From Mariniflexile sp. AS56 (GTDB lineage: Bacteria > Bacteroidota > Bacteroidia > Flavobacteriales > Flavobacteriaceae), in contig NZ_JAUPED010000002.1 in the NCBI RefSeq assembly GCF_030552475.1, positions 124,001 to 188,000 of the forward strand: a DNA stretch of 64,000 nt. The letters run 5' to 3'. Shown here piece after piece: positions 8,461 through 17,670 of this stretch (its first letter is position 1; each line of letters starts with the position of its first letter). The notes beneath the pieces are model-generated. The model was not told the DNA's origin. It was given only the letters and a program-made list of their open reading frames with translations, and searched no databases. A program made the position numbers and the translations under genes.

Positions 8461-9669
8461 TTAAGCCAAACTCACCATACGTTTTTGACTTATCAGGAAC
8501 AAAAACACCAATAAAGATAAGATTCCAAAAACTGAAAACCCTATAAACAACGGGAGCACAGAGGTTTCAACAAAGCCACCAATGTAATTAGCAATGGGTA
8601 CCGCTAAAACTGTGGAGATAAACCCGTTTATAGCAGCTCCAATACCTGCAATATGTCCTAAAGGTTGCATGGCTAATGCTCTTAAATTTCCAAATAAAAA
8701 TCCAACTGCAAAAAACTGCATGGCAAAAAAGCCAACCAAAACATAAATACTTGGGTTATTGCCAGACCAGAATATAATTACATATAAAATAGATATAATA
8801 CAATATGCAATTGTTGCTATATAGCCAATGCGCATCATACCAAACTTAACAACCAAGGTGCTATTTAAATAGGTTGCTAAACCAATTGAAATAGCTAAAC
8901 TAGCGAAGATATATGGGAACATTTCGGCTAACTGGTACTGACTTTCAAATATTTGTTGAGAGGTGCTTAAATACACCATAAAAGAGCCTGTTATAAAACC
9001 AGAAATTAAAGTGTAGGCAATGGCTTCTGGGTACTTGAAAAACTCCGTAATACCATTAGCAAATAAATCGGTCGAGAACTTAATACGTTTCTCTTTGGGG
9101 AGGGTTTCGGGTTGACGTTTCCAAAACCAAAACATGATGATGACACCAAAAACCAAATTAAAGTAAAAAATAGCTTCCCAATTAAAGAAGTAAAGAAAAA
9201 AGGTGCCTAAAGTGGGGGCTATTACGGGGATTAATATAAAGAACATCACCACAATAGATACTATTTTAGCCATATAATCACCACTATAAGAATCTCTAAC
9301 CATAGAAATACTTAAACTTCTAGGAGATGAAAGTCCGATGCCTTGCAAAACGCGCCCCACAAGCATCACTTCAAAACTGGTAGTCGTAACGCAAACAATA
9401 CTCGCTATTATAAACACAAGGAAACCAATAAATACAATCGGTTTTCTTCCAAAACTGTCTGATAACGGACCGAAAATAAGTTGACCAAAGCCTAAACCTA
9501 AAAAAATCATGGTTACCAGTAACTGGTTATCACTAGGGTTTGTAATGTTTAGGGAAGTTCCAATATCAGGTAAGGCAGGTAATAAAGCGTCAATAGATAG
9601 GGCAACAATAGACATTAAAGAAGCCATTAAGGCAACAAATTCAAATTTAAAGGTCTGTTCTTTTTGCAT
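8461..9669 (-). CDS. MFS multidrug efflux protein (Bcr/CflA type)
   Basis: A 402-residue integral membrane protein with about 12 hydrophobic segments, consistent with a proton-driven drug exporter. Features of the Bcr/CflA group are DALLPALPDIG in the first helix region, GQLIFGPLSDSFGRKP (MFS motif A after helix 2) and GRVLQGIGLSSPRSLS. It is transcribed toward the DinB-like gene, with 39 bases between the two stops. Substrate unknown. Confidence 0.92.
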   Translation of the reverse strand: MQKEQTFKFEFVALMASLMSIVALSIDALLPALPDIGTSLNITNPSDNQLLVTMIFLGLGFGQLIFGPLSDSFGRKPIVFIGFLVFIIASIVCVTTTSFEVMLVGRVLQGIGLSSPRSLSISMVRDSYSGDYMAKIVSIVVMFFILIPVIAPTLGTFFLYFFNWEAIFYFNLVFGVIIMFWFWKRQPETLPKEKRIKFSTDLFANGITEFFKYPEAIAYTLISGFITGSFMVYLSTSQQIFESQYQLAEMFPYIFASLAISIGLATYLNSTLVVKFGMMRIGYIATIAYCIISILYVIIFWSGNNPSIYVLVGFFAMQFFAVGFLFGNLRALAMQPLGHIAGIGAAINGFISTVLAVPIANYIGGFVETSVLPLFIGFSVFGILSLLVFLFLISQKRMVSLA

Positions 9670-9758
9670 GGTGCAAAAATACTTTATTATAATAGATAAG
9701 AAAGTGCTCTAGTCGTTAATATAATATTAAAAAACGGCAGTACTTCTGTTAAATAAAA

Positions 9759-9766
9759 TATATTTG
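9759..9766 (+). promoter_or_regulatory. -7 promoter box (TATATTTG)
   Basis: An exact TAnnTTTG match 35 bases before the FKBP lipoprotein start, in the divergent gap with the MFS gene. No clear -33 TTG. Confidence 0.5.
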
Positions 9767-9801
9767 TTAATTCATGTTAATCTAAAAATTGTAATTATAT
9801 T

Positions 9802-10248
9802 ATGAAGTACTTCCTGTATTCTTTAAGTTTATTCGTGTTTTTTTCTTGTAGTGAAAAAGAACCTGATTATGTTGCTTTGAATGAGCAACAAATTAGCGAT
9901 TATATTGCTGAATATAATATTGTAGCTCAAAGAAGTGATAGTGGCTTATATTATGTGATTGACGAACTAGGAACTGGTGTGCAACCTACAGCCGCTTCAA
10001 ACGTTACGGTGGCATATAAAGGCTATTTTTTAAATGGTTCTGTTTTTGACCAAAGTAATGCTGATGGTATTTCTTTTAACTTAAGACAGGTAATTAGTGG
10101 CTGGACAGAAGGGATTACTTATTTTAAAGAAGGAGGCAGCGGTATGTTGTTAATCCCAGCACATTTGGCTTATGGTAATTCAAATCGTGGAAGTATTCCA
10201 GGAGGTTCAGTCCTTCTTTTCGATATTGAACTCATTTCAGTAAACTAA
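9802..10248 (+). CDS. FKBP-type peptidyl-prolyl isomerase, lipoprotein
   Basis: A 148-residue protein beginning with a lipoprotein signal (about 15 hydrophobic residues, then lipobox FFSC). It should be anchored in the envelope, with an FKBP domain acting in the periplasm or outer-membrane space. The FKBP core is plain: AYKGYFLNGSVFDQS, VISGWTEGI, LLIPAHLAYGN and the end IPGGSVLLFDIELIS. It catalyses cis-trans proline isomerisation in secreted proteins. Length is typical of the single-domain flavobacterial form. The Crp-like gene starts 20 bases downstream. Confidence 0.95.
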   Translation: MKYFLYSLSLFVFFSCSEKEPDYVALNEQQISDYIAEYNIVAQRSDSGLYYVIDELGTGVQPTAASNVTVAYKGYFLNGSVFDQSNADGISFNLRQVISGWTEGITYFKEGGSGMLLIPAHLAYGNSNRGSIPGGSVLLFDIELISVN

Positions 10249-10268
10249 ATAGAAATTGTTTTAGAACT

Positions 10269-10853
10269 ATGAATTTTGCCCCCTTATTAAAATACATTGC
10301 TAATTATGTTAGTTTAACAGCTACTGAAATTGCTTTTTTAGAATCGAAACTAACAATTAGAACGTATTTAAAAGGACAATATATTGTGCAACAAGGCGAT
10401 ATTTGTAAGAATGTGGGTTTTGTATTGTCTGGTTGTACTAAAACATTTTATGTAGATAAAGAAGGGCAGGAGCATATACTTATGTTTTCAGTGGAAGATT
10501 GGTGGACTTCGGATATGGGCAGTTTTATAACCCAAACACCAGCTTATTTTAATGTGCAATGTCTGGAAAATACCGAGTTAGTGATGTTTTCCTATGAAGC
10601 TAATGAAGAGTTGTATGAGGCGATTCCGAAATTAGAACGCTTTTTCAGACTTATTATTCAAAAAGCTTTTGTGTCTTCACAAGAACGCATTGTTCGAAAT
10701 TTTAGTCTTTCAGCTAAAGAACAGTACCTTCATTTTAGAGATCAATACCCACTTATAGAGCAGCGCATTCCGCAGTACATGATCGCATCTTACCTAGGTA
10801 TCACCAAAGAATTTCTTAGTAAAATTAAAAGCCAGCTTATTCTGGAACAGTGA
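10269..10853 (+). CDS. Crp/Fnr-family transcriptional regulator
   Basis: A 194-residue one-component regulator. Residues about 30-120 form a cyclic-nucleotide-binding-like beta roll, including KGQYIVQQGDICKNVGFVLSG and a WWTSDMGSF segment common in Bacteroidota members. The C-terminal part ends in a helix-turn-helix (YLGITKEFLSKIKSQL). The cysteine set needed for an Fnr Fe-S cluster is not present, and the usual cAMP-contact residues are not obvious. The effector is therefore unknown. Its position just before the SnoaL-like and YceI genes makes them plausible targets, but this is inference. Confidence 0.88.
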   Translation: MNFAPLLKYIANYVSLTATEIAFLESKLTIRTYLKGQYIVQQGDICKNVGFVLSGCTKTFYVDKEGQEHILMFSVEDWWTSDMGSFITQTPAYFNVQCLENTELVMFSYEANEELYEAIPKLERFFRLIIQKAFVSSQERIVRNFSLSAKEQYLHFRDQYPLIEQRIPQYMIASYLGITKEFLSKIKSQLILEQ

Positions 10854-10939
10854 ATGTTAATCTAGTTTAACATCATTTAATAATCTATGTCATTTTTTGT
10901 AAGTTAGATGTTTCAGATATTTGTATCAGCAAAATAAGT

Positions 10940-11293
10940 ATGAATACACTCATTGAAAATATAAGCGCAGTTAACGATCTCATCCTTCAAGGAAAAGGTT
11001 TGGAAGCTTTTGAAATGTATTATCATGACGATGTAGAAATTCAGAAAAACGATCATCCTATTTCAGTCGGTAAAGACCTGAATAGAAAACATGAAGAAGC
11101 TTTTTTTGCAGCTATAACCGAATTTAGATGTGCAAAACCGTTAAAAATAGCTATTGGAGAAAAAACCACGATGGTAGAATGGCAATTGGACTATACACAC
11201 AGAGATTTAGGTTGTAAAAAATATACACAAGTGGCTATTCAAGAATGGCAAGACGGGAAAATTATTAAAGAAAAATTTTATTACGGATCATAA
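10940..11293 (+). CDS. SnoaL-like / NTF2-fold protein
   Basis: A 117-residue single-domain protein with the pattern of the NTF2/SnoaL-like fold: an N-terminal helix (LILQGKGLEAFEMYY), the segment HDDVEIQKND, and C-terminal strands ending FYYGS. Such domains can bind small hydrophobic molecules or act as isomerases; no reliable activity can be assigned. It is 23 bases upstream of the YceI gene and likely co-expressed with it. Both follow a Crp-like regulator. Confidence 0.8.
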   Translation: MNTLIENISAVNDLILQGKGLEAFEMYYHDDVEIQKNDHPISVGKDLNRKHEEAFFAAITEFRCAKPLKIAIGEKTTMVEWQLDYTHRDLGCKKYTQVAIQEWQDGKIIKEKFYYGS

Positions 11294-11316
11294 ACAATAA
11301 CAAAACAAAAACAAAA

Positions 11317-11895
11317 ATGAAAAAAACAATTAAAAATTTAGCAATCGTAGCTCTAGTAGCATTTACAACATTTTCTTTCACAAACATTGGTGGTGAGAAA
11401 AAAGAGATTAAAACAGATGAAAGTAAAGTCGTTTGGAAAGGTTATAAAGTAACAGGATCTCATGAAGGTACTATTGCCATCAAATCGGGTTCTTTAACGT
11501 TTGATGAAAATAAATTAGTAGGTGGGGAGTTTGTAATTGATATGACAACTATTAATTCTACAGACTTACAAGGTGAATACAAAGGAAAATTAGATGGTCA
11601 TTTAAAATCTGATGACTTTTTTGGAGTTGAAAAGCACCCAACAGCAACTTTAGTATTTAAAAAAGTAACAGCTTCAGGAAAGAATGCATACAACGTTACA
11701 GGCGATTTAACTATTAAAGGAAAAACAAACCCAATAACATTCACTATTTCAATCTACGGAAACAAAGCAACAGCATCGTTAAAAGTAGATAGAACAAAAT
11801 ATGGTGTTGAATATAATTCAACAAGTTTCTTTGAAAACTTAAAAGACAAAGCTATTTATGATGAATTTGATTTAATAGCAGATTTAGAGTTTTAA
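11317..11895 (+). CDS. YceI family periplasmic lipid-binding protein
   Basis: A 192-residue secreted protein. The N-terminus (KKTIKNLAIVALVAFTTFSF) is a Sec signal peptide. The mature part is a YceI beta-barrel of the lipocalin-like kind that holds long isoprenoids: WKGYKVTGSHEGTIAIKSG, DLQGEYKGKLDGHLKSDDFF, HPTATLVF and the ending YDEFDLIADLEF match the family. It should sit in the periplasm and bind a polyisoprenoid or similar lipid. A strong terminator follows 28 bases after the stop. Confidence 0.94.
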   Translation: MKKTIKNLAIVALVAFTTFSFTNIGGEKKEIKTDESKVVWKGYKVTGSHEGTIAIKSGSLTFDENKLVGGEFVIDMTTINSTDLQGEYKGKLDGHLKSDDFFGVEKHPTATLVFKKVTASGKNAYNVTGDLTIKGKTNPITFTISIYGNKATASLKVDRTKYGVEYNSTSFFENLKDKAIYDEFDLIADLEF

Positions 11896-11922
11896 TTAAA
11901 AAGTGACTAATAGTTATAAAGA

Positions 11923-11955
11923 AGAGAGCGTTCAGAAATGAACGCTCTTTTTAGT
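11923..11955 (+). terminator. Rho-independent terminator
   Basis: A perfect 10-bp stem (11925-11934 with 11939-11948), GAAA loop and following T-run end the SnoaL/YceI transcript. Confidence 0.9.
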
Positions 11956-11988
11956 TTAAATAATTTCGTACTATTTAAATTAAAATAC

Positions 11989-11996
11989 TACATTTG
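11989..11996 (+). promoter_or_regulatory. -7 promoter box (TACATTTG)
   Basis: An exact TAnnTTTG match directly after the YceI terminator, 62 bases before the metallopeptidase ATG. The -33 element is not clear. Confidence 0.45.
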
Positions 11997-12058
11997 GTTT
12001 AGACCAACCATTCTTAAATTAATGTGTTTTAGTATCGAACTTATCATCATATATTTCT

Positions 12059-13078
12059 ATGAAAATTTTTGAATGTCCAAATTGTAAATCTCCTGTTTTT
12101 TTTGAAAACACAATCTGTCAATATTGTAATACTGCGATAGGATACAATCCTTTTTTAGATACATTTGAAATCCCAAATAACAACCAGGATCAAGGTTCAA
12201 AGTTTTGTTCTAATTATGAATGGGGCGTTTGTAATTGGTTTGTTGACAACAACCAAAACTCAGACCTTTGTGTAGCTTGTAGTTTAAATCGAGTGGTTCC
12301 AGACAGGTCAAACGAAGATCATTTTGAAAAATGGATAAAATTAGAAACGGCTAAGCATCGTTTAATTTATCAGCTTTTGAAGCTGAAATTACCCATTAAG
12401 TCTAAAATGACACATCCTGATGGTATTGCTTTCGATTTTTTATCGGAAAACAATAGTGAAGATGTTCGAACAGGGCATGCGGATGGTGTCGTTACTATCA
12501 TACTTTCAGAAGCAGATTCTGTACATCGTGAGCAATTACGAAAGCAAATGAATGAGGTTTATCGAACACTTCTTGGACATTTTAGGCATGAAATAGGGCA
12601 TTATTATTGGGAGGTTTTGTTCGATGATTCTAATATAGAATCTTATAGGGAGTTATTTGGTGATGAGCGTTTAGATTATGGAGATGCTTTGGAAATCCAT
12701 TATAAAAATGGAGCTCCTAACAACTGGAATCAAAATTATATTAGCGCGTATGCTAGTTCGCATGCATGGGAAGATTGGGCCGAAACTTGGGCTCATTATT
12801 TACATTTAATGGATACTTTAGAAACAGCGAATAGTTTTGGTGTGTCTTTTTACCCTGAAAAAGAATATGTAAAACAACTATTGATTGATAGATGTCCAAA
12901 TCCTTACCTTACAGAAAACTTTAAGGACATTTTTGACGCAAGTGTAGCCCTAACGTGTACTGCAAATAGCTTGAACAGATCTATGGGGTTACCCGATATT
13001 TATCCATTTGTTGTCCCAATTAAAGTGATTCAAAAACTTACTTTTATTCATGATTTATTGCATAATAAAAATTTGTAA
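12059..13078 (+). CDS. Zinc-ribbon putative zinc metallopeptidase
   Basis: A 339-residue protein of the putative zinc-binding metallopeptidase family (Peptidase_Mx-like). The N-terminus is a zinc ribbon (CPNCKSP, CQYCN, residues 6-24), followed by a second cysteine group (C50, C58, C71, C74). The catalytic motif is HEIGH at 177-181, with acidic residues in the downstream helix region ASSHAWEDWAETWAHYLH, which could provide the third ligand. No signal peptide is seen, so it should be cytoplasmic. The natural substrate of this family is not established. It has its own promoter and no close operon partner. Confidence 0.85.
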   Translation: MKIFECPNCKSPVFFENTICQYCNTAIGYNPFLDTFEIPNNNQDQGSKFCSNYEWGVCNWFVDNNQNSDLCVACSLNRVVPDRSNEDHFEKWIKLETAKHRLIYQLLKLKLPIKSKMTHPDGIAFDFLSENNSEDVRTGHADGVVTIILSEADSVHREQLRKQMNEVYRTLLGHFRHEIGHYYWEVLFDDSNIESYRELFGDERLDYGDALEIHYKNGAPNNWNQNYISAYASSHAWEDWAETWAHYLHLMDTLETANSFGVSFYPEKEYVKQLLIDRCPNPYLTENFKDIFDASVALTCTANSLNRSMGLPDIYPFVVPIKVIQKLTFIHDLLHNKNL

Positions 13079-13150
13079 TTTAAGTTGTTGCATGTTTTTA
13101 AAACAATTTTATATTTTTTATAACTATTTCTAATTAAATTTTTAAAAGGT

Positions 13151-13158
13151 TACCTTTG
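13151..13158 (+). promoter_or_regulatory. -7 promoter box (TACCTTTG)
   Basis: An exact TAnnTTTG match 25 bases before the ATG of the single-domain DEAD-like gene. Confidence 0.55.
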
Positions 13159-13183
13159 TTTTTTATAAAAAAGAAATCCATAA

Positions 13184-13795
13184 ATGTCATTTAAAAAAAT
13201 AATAGAACCTCTTAAAGATAATTTACAACGCAACCAGATTGTAGAGCCTAATCCGCTTCAAGCGAAAATACTTTCTAAAATAAAGGGAGGTAAAAGCATG
13301 TTTGTAATAGCTCCAGATAATTCAGGAAAAACAACCAGTATTGTAATAAGCGTTATAAATAAACTAAAGGAAGCCTTTGAAGATGCACCGCGCGCTTTAA
13401 TTTTTGTGAAAGATAAAGAGGAATCTTTAAAACTTGCAGATCTATTTAATACTTACAAAAGAGGAACCGATTTACGTGTGTATTGTGCGTATGACGAGCA
13501 CAACCTTGAATTACAACGTGAAGAAATTTATTTAGGAACTGATATTGTTATTGCAACACCAAAAAGACTGAATAGAATATTTTATTTAAACGGGATCAAT
13601 TTAAACAAGCTGCAAATGTGTATTGTGGAAGATGCCGAATTTTTGTTTAGAAACAATAATTTTGCTGAGGTTACTAGAACACCAGAAAGCATAAGCAGAT
13701 GCCAATACCTTGTGTTTTCAGATAAGTTTGATGATCGTTTCGAACGTTGGCAAGAAACCTTCATGCACCTTGCTGAAACAGTTAAAATTAAATAA
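13184..13795 (+). CDS. Single-domain DEAD-box helicase-like protein
   Basis: A 203-residue protein matching only the first RecA domain of DEAD-box RNA helicases. It keeps NPLQAKIL (Q-motif region), APDNSGKTT (motif I with the GKT core), ALIFVKDKEES in the motif Ia area and IATPKRL (Ib). Motif II reads VEDAEF instead of DEAD, and the second RecA domain with motifs V and VI is absent. Autonomous unwinding is therefore unlikely; RNA binding or a regulatory role is possible. The ORF is intact and has a promoter, so it looks like a maintained gene rather than a fragment. The PagL-like gene follows after 12 bases. Confidence 0.8.
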   Translation: MSFKKIIEPLKDNLQRNQIVEPNPLQAKILSKIKGGKSMFVIAPDNSGKTTSIVISVINKLKEAFEDAPRALIFVKDKEESLKLADLFNTYKRGTDLRVYCAYDEHNLELQREEIYLGTDIVIATPKRLNRIFYLNGINLNKLQMCIVEDAEFLFRNNNFAEVTRTPESISRCQYLVFSDKFDDRFERWQETFMHLAETVKIK

Positions 13796-13807
13796 TAGGC
13801 TTGCTTA

Positions 13808-14458
13808 ATGGTAGTGAGGCTTGCTGTATTTAATCGCTTGTGCTGTGTGCTTATCTTGTTTGTAATGAGTTCTTTAATTGGTTACTCTCAAACTGAAACC
13901 GATCGTTTTAAAGTAGGGTTTAGCTATGGTAATGGTTCACAAAGTAAATTTCCTTTCAATTTAAAAGATTATACGCATACCGTAACCTTTTATAAAGCAC
14001 AGCTTAACTATTTAATAGGGAATAAAAAGCAATGGGCTTATGAAATTAATATAGAGCCAAGCTATAATATTGCAGAACACCAATTATTAAACGAATACTT
14101 TATAAAACCAGAAGACGGCGACGACTACCAGGAAAAACGCAATTTATATACTCAAAAAAGAACCATAAATGAGTATGTTTTAAATTTAGGTTTTTTAGTA
14201 CGGTATACAGTATGTACCCCGGTAAGTATTTATGCTGTTGGCAGTGTGGGCCCTATGATTTCTGATAAAGCGACTGAAAGGTTAGCAAAAGGCTACGCAT
14301 TTTCAGATATTTTTGGTGTAGGAACTTCGTATGCCATTGGCGATGTTCAATTAGACTTTCGGTATTCCTTAAGGCACACATCCAATCTTGAGTTTAAAAC
14401 GCCGAACAATGGGCACAATACAACCAACATGTCTTTTTCTGTCTTGTACTGCTTGTAA
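13808..14458 (+). CDS. PagL-like outer-membrane acyloxyacyl hydrolase
   Basis: A 216-residue predicted outer-membrane beta-barrel with a signal peptide of about 28 residues. The C-terminal RHTSNLEFKTPNNG carries the His-x-Ser-Asn and Pro-Asn-x-Gly pattern of lipid A 3-O-deacylases (PagL). In PagL the catalytic triad is His, Ser and a Glu two residues after the Gly; here that place is Asn, so activity is uncertain. Alternating hydrophobic strands and an aromatic end (SFSVLYCL) fit a small barrel. It starts 12 bases after the DEAD-like gene. A lipid A remodelling role is likely by family but unproven. Confidence 0.72.
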   Translation: MVVRLAVFNRLCCVLILFVMSSLIGYSQTETDRFKVGFSYGNGSQSKFPFNLKDYTHTVTFYKAQLNYLIGNKKQWAYEINIEPSYNIAEHQLLNEYFIKPEDGDDYQEKRNLYTQKRTINEYVLNLGFLVRYTVCTPVSIYAVGSVGPMISDKATERLAKGYAFSDIFGVGTSYAIGDVQLDFRYSLRHTSNLEFKTPNNGHNTTNMSFSVLYCL

Positions 14459-14527
14459 TTTCGCACCATTAGTATAGGTTAAGATATTAATAAAAACTAT
14501 TTTAGCTTTTATTTTTTGTTTTAAACT

Positions 14528-15526
14528 ATGACGTTAAAAGTTATTAAATTATACCTTATTGGTGTATTATATTTTGGATTAACGCTGTTTTCATGTGAAA
14601 GTGATTCAGATAGTCCAAAATCAGTTTCCACAGATCCTTGTGAGAACGTGATGCCTACTCCCGATAGTTTACGGTACTTTTCTAAATATGAAAAACCAGT
14701 TATTACTGCCCCAGAAACCGTAAATGCCCAGTTTTATTCAGACGAAGTCATAGAAATTAAATGGGATTTACCAGAAGGTCTATGGAATAGTCAACTTCAA
14801 ATTATAGAACTAGATACGCCTTATGATTGTCTTGATTATGAGAAGTTTCATGCCTTGAATAATAATTTTTCGGCAGGCTATGGCAATCAATTTAGTCATT
14901 ACTTTTTTTTGAGTCATTATAATGGTATTATTACAGATACCGTGTATGTTGCGTATAGAATAAGAACAACAGATAATGATTATCCTATTAAATATAGTAT
15001 ATGGAGTGACGTGAATACATTTACGATCATTCCTTTAGCTAGTTTGAAAAAAGAGGTAATTACCGTGTCTTATGACTTTGATTTCATTACTGAAGAAGCT
15101 TATAAAGATTATTATTCAGGTGTTTTAACAAAGAAAAATTATAAATTGAAAGACATTGCTCTTGATTATAATTTAGATTATGATCATATTCGGTTTGTGC
15201 GACCCATTAAATTTGAAACTCATTTTGTAACCAAATTTGACGATAACAAGACTCCGTTTTCACGAATTATGATTGGTTTTGATGAAGATTTTGAATATAA
15301 CAAAGAGTTTTATCCGTTTGAAGTGTTTGCAGATGTGTATCCAGGGTCTTATGAAGATAATCCTGTAAAGGGCAATCAATACCGAACAAATTCTGGAAAT
15401 TATGTTTCTGAAATGAATGCTTTTGATTTAAAGGTAGCTTATAAATTGGAAGATGTTATAGGAAGTCAACATAGACTTAAAATAGATTTAACATATGAAG
15501 TTTTTAGCGATGAAAACACCCCATAA
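14528..15526 (+). CDS. Hypothetical lipoprotein
   Basis: A 332-residue protein that I do not recognise. It starts with a lipoprotein signal (hydrophobic stretch ending LTLFSC, Cys about 23) and continues with an acidic Ser/Asp stretch typical of surface-exported Bacteroidota lipoproteins. The mature part is rich in Tyr, Asp and beta-type sequence, with no catalytic motif that I can name. A short linker-like region separates two probable beta domains (about 45-175 and 180-330). It lies between the PagL-like gene and the TPR-HTH regulator on the same strand, with its own gap of about 70 bases. Confidence 0.75.
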   Translation: MTLKVIKLYLIGVLYFGLTLFSCESDSDSPKSVSTDPCENVMPTPDSLRYFSKYEKPVITAPETVNAQFYSDEVIEIKWDLPEGLWNSQLQIIELDTPYDCLDYEKFHALNNNFSAGYGNQFSHYFFLSHYNGIITDTVYVAYRIRTTDNDYPIKYSIWSDVNTFTIIPLASLKKEVITVSYDFDFITEEAYKDYYSGVLTKKNYKLKDIALDYNLDYDHIRFVRPIKFETHFVTKFDDNKTPFSRIMIGFDEDFEYNKEFYPFEVFADVYPGSYEDNPVKGNQYRTNSGNYVSEMNAFDLKVAYKLEDVIGSQHRLKIDLTYEVFSDENTP

Positions 15527-15638
15527 ACCAAGGCTTAAGTTTCATTTAGTGCCATGTGATTCCCTTTAAAATCAAATGCCATATTAGTTTTCTACAGAAA
15601 ATTTCATTAAATTAAACCAATCTTTAAAAGACTAACTT

Positions 15639-17243
15639 TTGTTTATATTCTCCAACCATATTAACATTAAAGGATTCTTTCTTATATGCTTCATCGTATA
15701 TAATATGACATGTGATGCCCAAAACAGAAAGAGAGAAAATTACATTCGCTTTGTAGACTCTGCCGATTATTATATTAATGATTACCCCAGTATAGCCAAA
15801 GCCTTCTTAGATTCTATTCCTCAACCTATTGAAAAAAAAATTAAAGGACGTCTTGCCGATTATTACGCCATTCAAGCATTGATATTTGATGAAGAGAGCG
15901 AGTATGCCCAGTTATATCAAAGTAATGTTTTAGCTGTAAAATATGCTGAAGAAGAGAAAAATTATGAGGTGGCCGGGGATGCTAGTTTAGAACTCTTTGT
16001 AAACCTCTTTTTCGCAAAAAGAGATACGATAGCCTATAGGTATTTAAATAAGGCAAAAGCCTATTATGAGTTAGATAAAAATGCCCACGGTCTTGTAGAA
16101 GTGAAGCAAATGTATGCTTATGTTGAGTTTTCTAATAGGAATTATAAGAAAAGTAATGAATTATTATTAAAGCATTTAGCCTCTTATAAAGCGATTAAAG
16201 AAGATGCTTATTTTTACATGTTTGCGACCTATATGCTTACTTTAAATTATGTTGAATTAGGTAATTTAAAAAAGGCATATGTCTATTTAAAAGAATTTGA
16301 AAGTTTAAAAAGTAACCCAACTATAGTAACTTATAATTTTTCTTCTTTTAAAGCAGATATTAATTTAGAGTTAGCAGCCTATTATTTAGAGCATGATAGG
16401 TTGGATTCCGTAGCACTACATTTAGATAAAGCAGCTAATTTTCGAAGTTATATGAGTGACGATTTGGCTAGAAAATATTTCAATCTAAGGGCAGACGTTT
16501 ACAGGTTTACCGGTAAAATTGAAGCGGCCAAAACGTATTTGGATTCTTTGGCTTTATTTGAGCAGAAAATGTTTAATAAAAACCTTGAAGCCAGTTTTAA
16601 TTTAAGTAATAATTTGGTTCAAGCAGAGAATCAATTAGATCAAGAAAGTGATAAGAAATTTAGAAACGGACTTTTGGCGGTTCTTTTATTTGGTTTGTTA
16701 GGGCTTTTAAGTGTTTGTTATCTGTTTTATTACAAAAGGCATCAATATAAATTAAACAACACTCTTAATAAGGTTAATAATTTAGCTTATTTAAAAGCAA
16801 ACAATGAAAAACTTACGGGTAAGGTTCTTGGCTTAGAAGAATATATCTTTAATTTAAAAAAGGAAGTTAAAGAAATCACCATGGAACGTGAAGCTCCTGT
16901 TCAGCGCGATAAAATAAAAGATTTATACAAAAACTTGTTGCATAATTCATCCACGCTTTTAGATAAAAGTGAAAACCATTTAGAGTTGGTTAATGATCTT
17001 AATGTTGATTTTTTCAATCATTTACAACCAAAATACCCTCAACTAAATGATTCAGAATTAATTATATGCTATTATTTATTTATGGATTTTAAAAGTAAAG
17101 AAATTGCCTTGTTTTTAAATAGCTCTGTAAGAGCATTAGAAAGCAAACGATACAGAATCTCCAAGAAAATTAAATTAAATACTAAGGAAACCTCTTTGGT
17201 AGACCATCTTAAAGAAACTTTTAAAGATGTTGAAATCGCATAA
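15639..17243 (+). CDS. TPR-containing membrane-anchored HTH regulator
   Basis: A 534-residue protein of a type common in flavobacteria. It has an N-terminal signal-like hydrophobic segment, a long stretch of TPR-like helices (about 60-310), one membrane helix (about 343-365, LLAVLLFGLLGLLSVCYLFY), a coiled-coil linker, and a C-terminal LuxR-like helix-turn-helix (about 465-515, ELIICYYLFMDFKSKEIALF). The layout suggests periplasmic TPRs that sense a partner, with DNA binding in the cytoplasm. No ATG precedes the signal segment; the frame starts at a TTG at 15639, so the start is uncertain. Targets unknown; the upstream lipoprotein and barrel genes are possible. Confidence 0.82.
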   Translation: MFIFSNHINIKGFFLICFIVYNMTCDAQNRKRENYIRFVDSADYYINDYPSIAKAFLDSIPQPIEKKIKGRLADYYAIQALIFDEESEYAQLYQSNVLAVKYAEEEKNYEVAGDASLELFVNLFFAKRDTIAYRYLNKAKAYYELDKNAHGLVEVKQMYAYVEFSNRNYKKSNELLLKHLASYKAIKEDAYFYMFATYMLTLNYVELGNLKKAYVYLKEFESLKSNPTIVTYNFSSFKADINLELAAYYLEHDRLDSVALHLDKAANFRSYMSDDLARKYFNLRADVYRFTGKIEAAKTYLDSLALFEQKMFNKNLEASFNLSNNLVQAENQLDQESDKKFRNGLLAVLLFGLLGLLSVCYLFYYKRHQYKLNNTLNKVNNLAYLKANNEKLTGKVLGLEEYIFNLKKEVKEITMEREAPVQRDKIKDLYKNLLHNSSTLLDKSENHLELVNDLNVDFFNHLQPKYPQLNDSELIICYYLFMDFKSKEIALFLNSSVRALESKRYRISKKIKLNTKETSLVDHLKETFKDVEIA

Positions 17244-17520
17244 ATCATACGATTTTTCTATTTATTTATAATTAAAGTAGGAAAAAAAATATAAAAATAA
17301 CAAATTTGAGGTGTGCGTAGTGAATGCGTAGTAGAAATACGCCTACAATTAAGAAGAATTCGCAATATTTGTATTGCTATTAATTAAATGACTGATTTAT
17401 CAGTAACCTTCAGACTTTTGTTTTTAAATGGTTGGAATTTGGTTAAATTATAAAGCTTTACACTTAGTAGTTTTACCAAAAAAGCAAAAGTCGTTATTGA
17501 CAAAAAAGTTTTAGGGATTT

Positions 17521-17550
17521 AAAAAGGAGCCTTCTTTGGGCTCCTTTTTT
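17521..17550 (+). terminator. Rho-independent terminator
   Basis: Stem of at least 10 bp (arm AAAAGGAGCC with GGCTCCTTTT), 7-base loop and T-tract. It would end either the TPR-HTH transcript (about 280 bases of 3' UTR) or a small RNA. Confidence 0.85.
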
Positions 17551-17670
17551 GTTTTTAATAAAGATTGCTAACTCCTATGGAATAGTATATATACACTTCT
17601 TAAAAGAGTTATGCCATTAAAGATAATGTAGAGAGTGAAGTATAAATACGGAATTGACTTTAAGTTAGGG

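Noticed and set aside
17387-17452. 21-codon ATG frame in the gene-poor region
   Set aside because: Too short, no start signals and no plausible domain.
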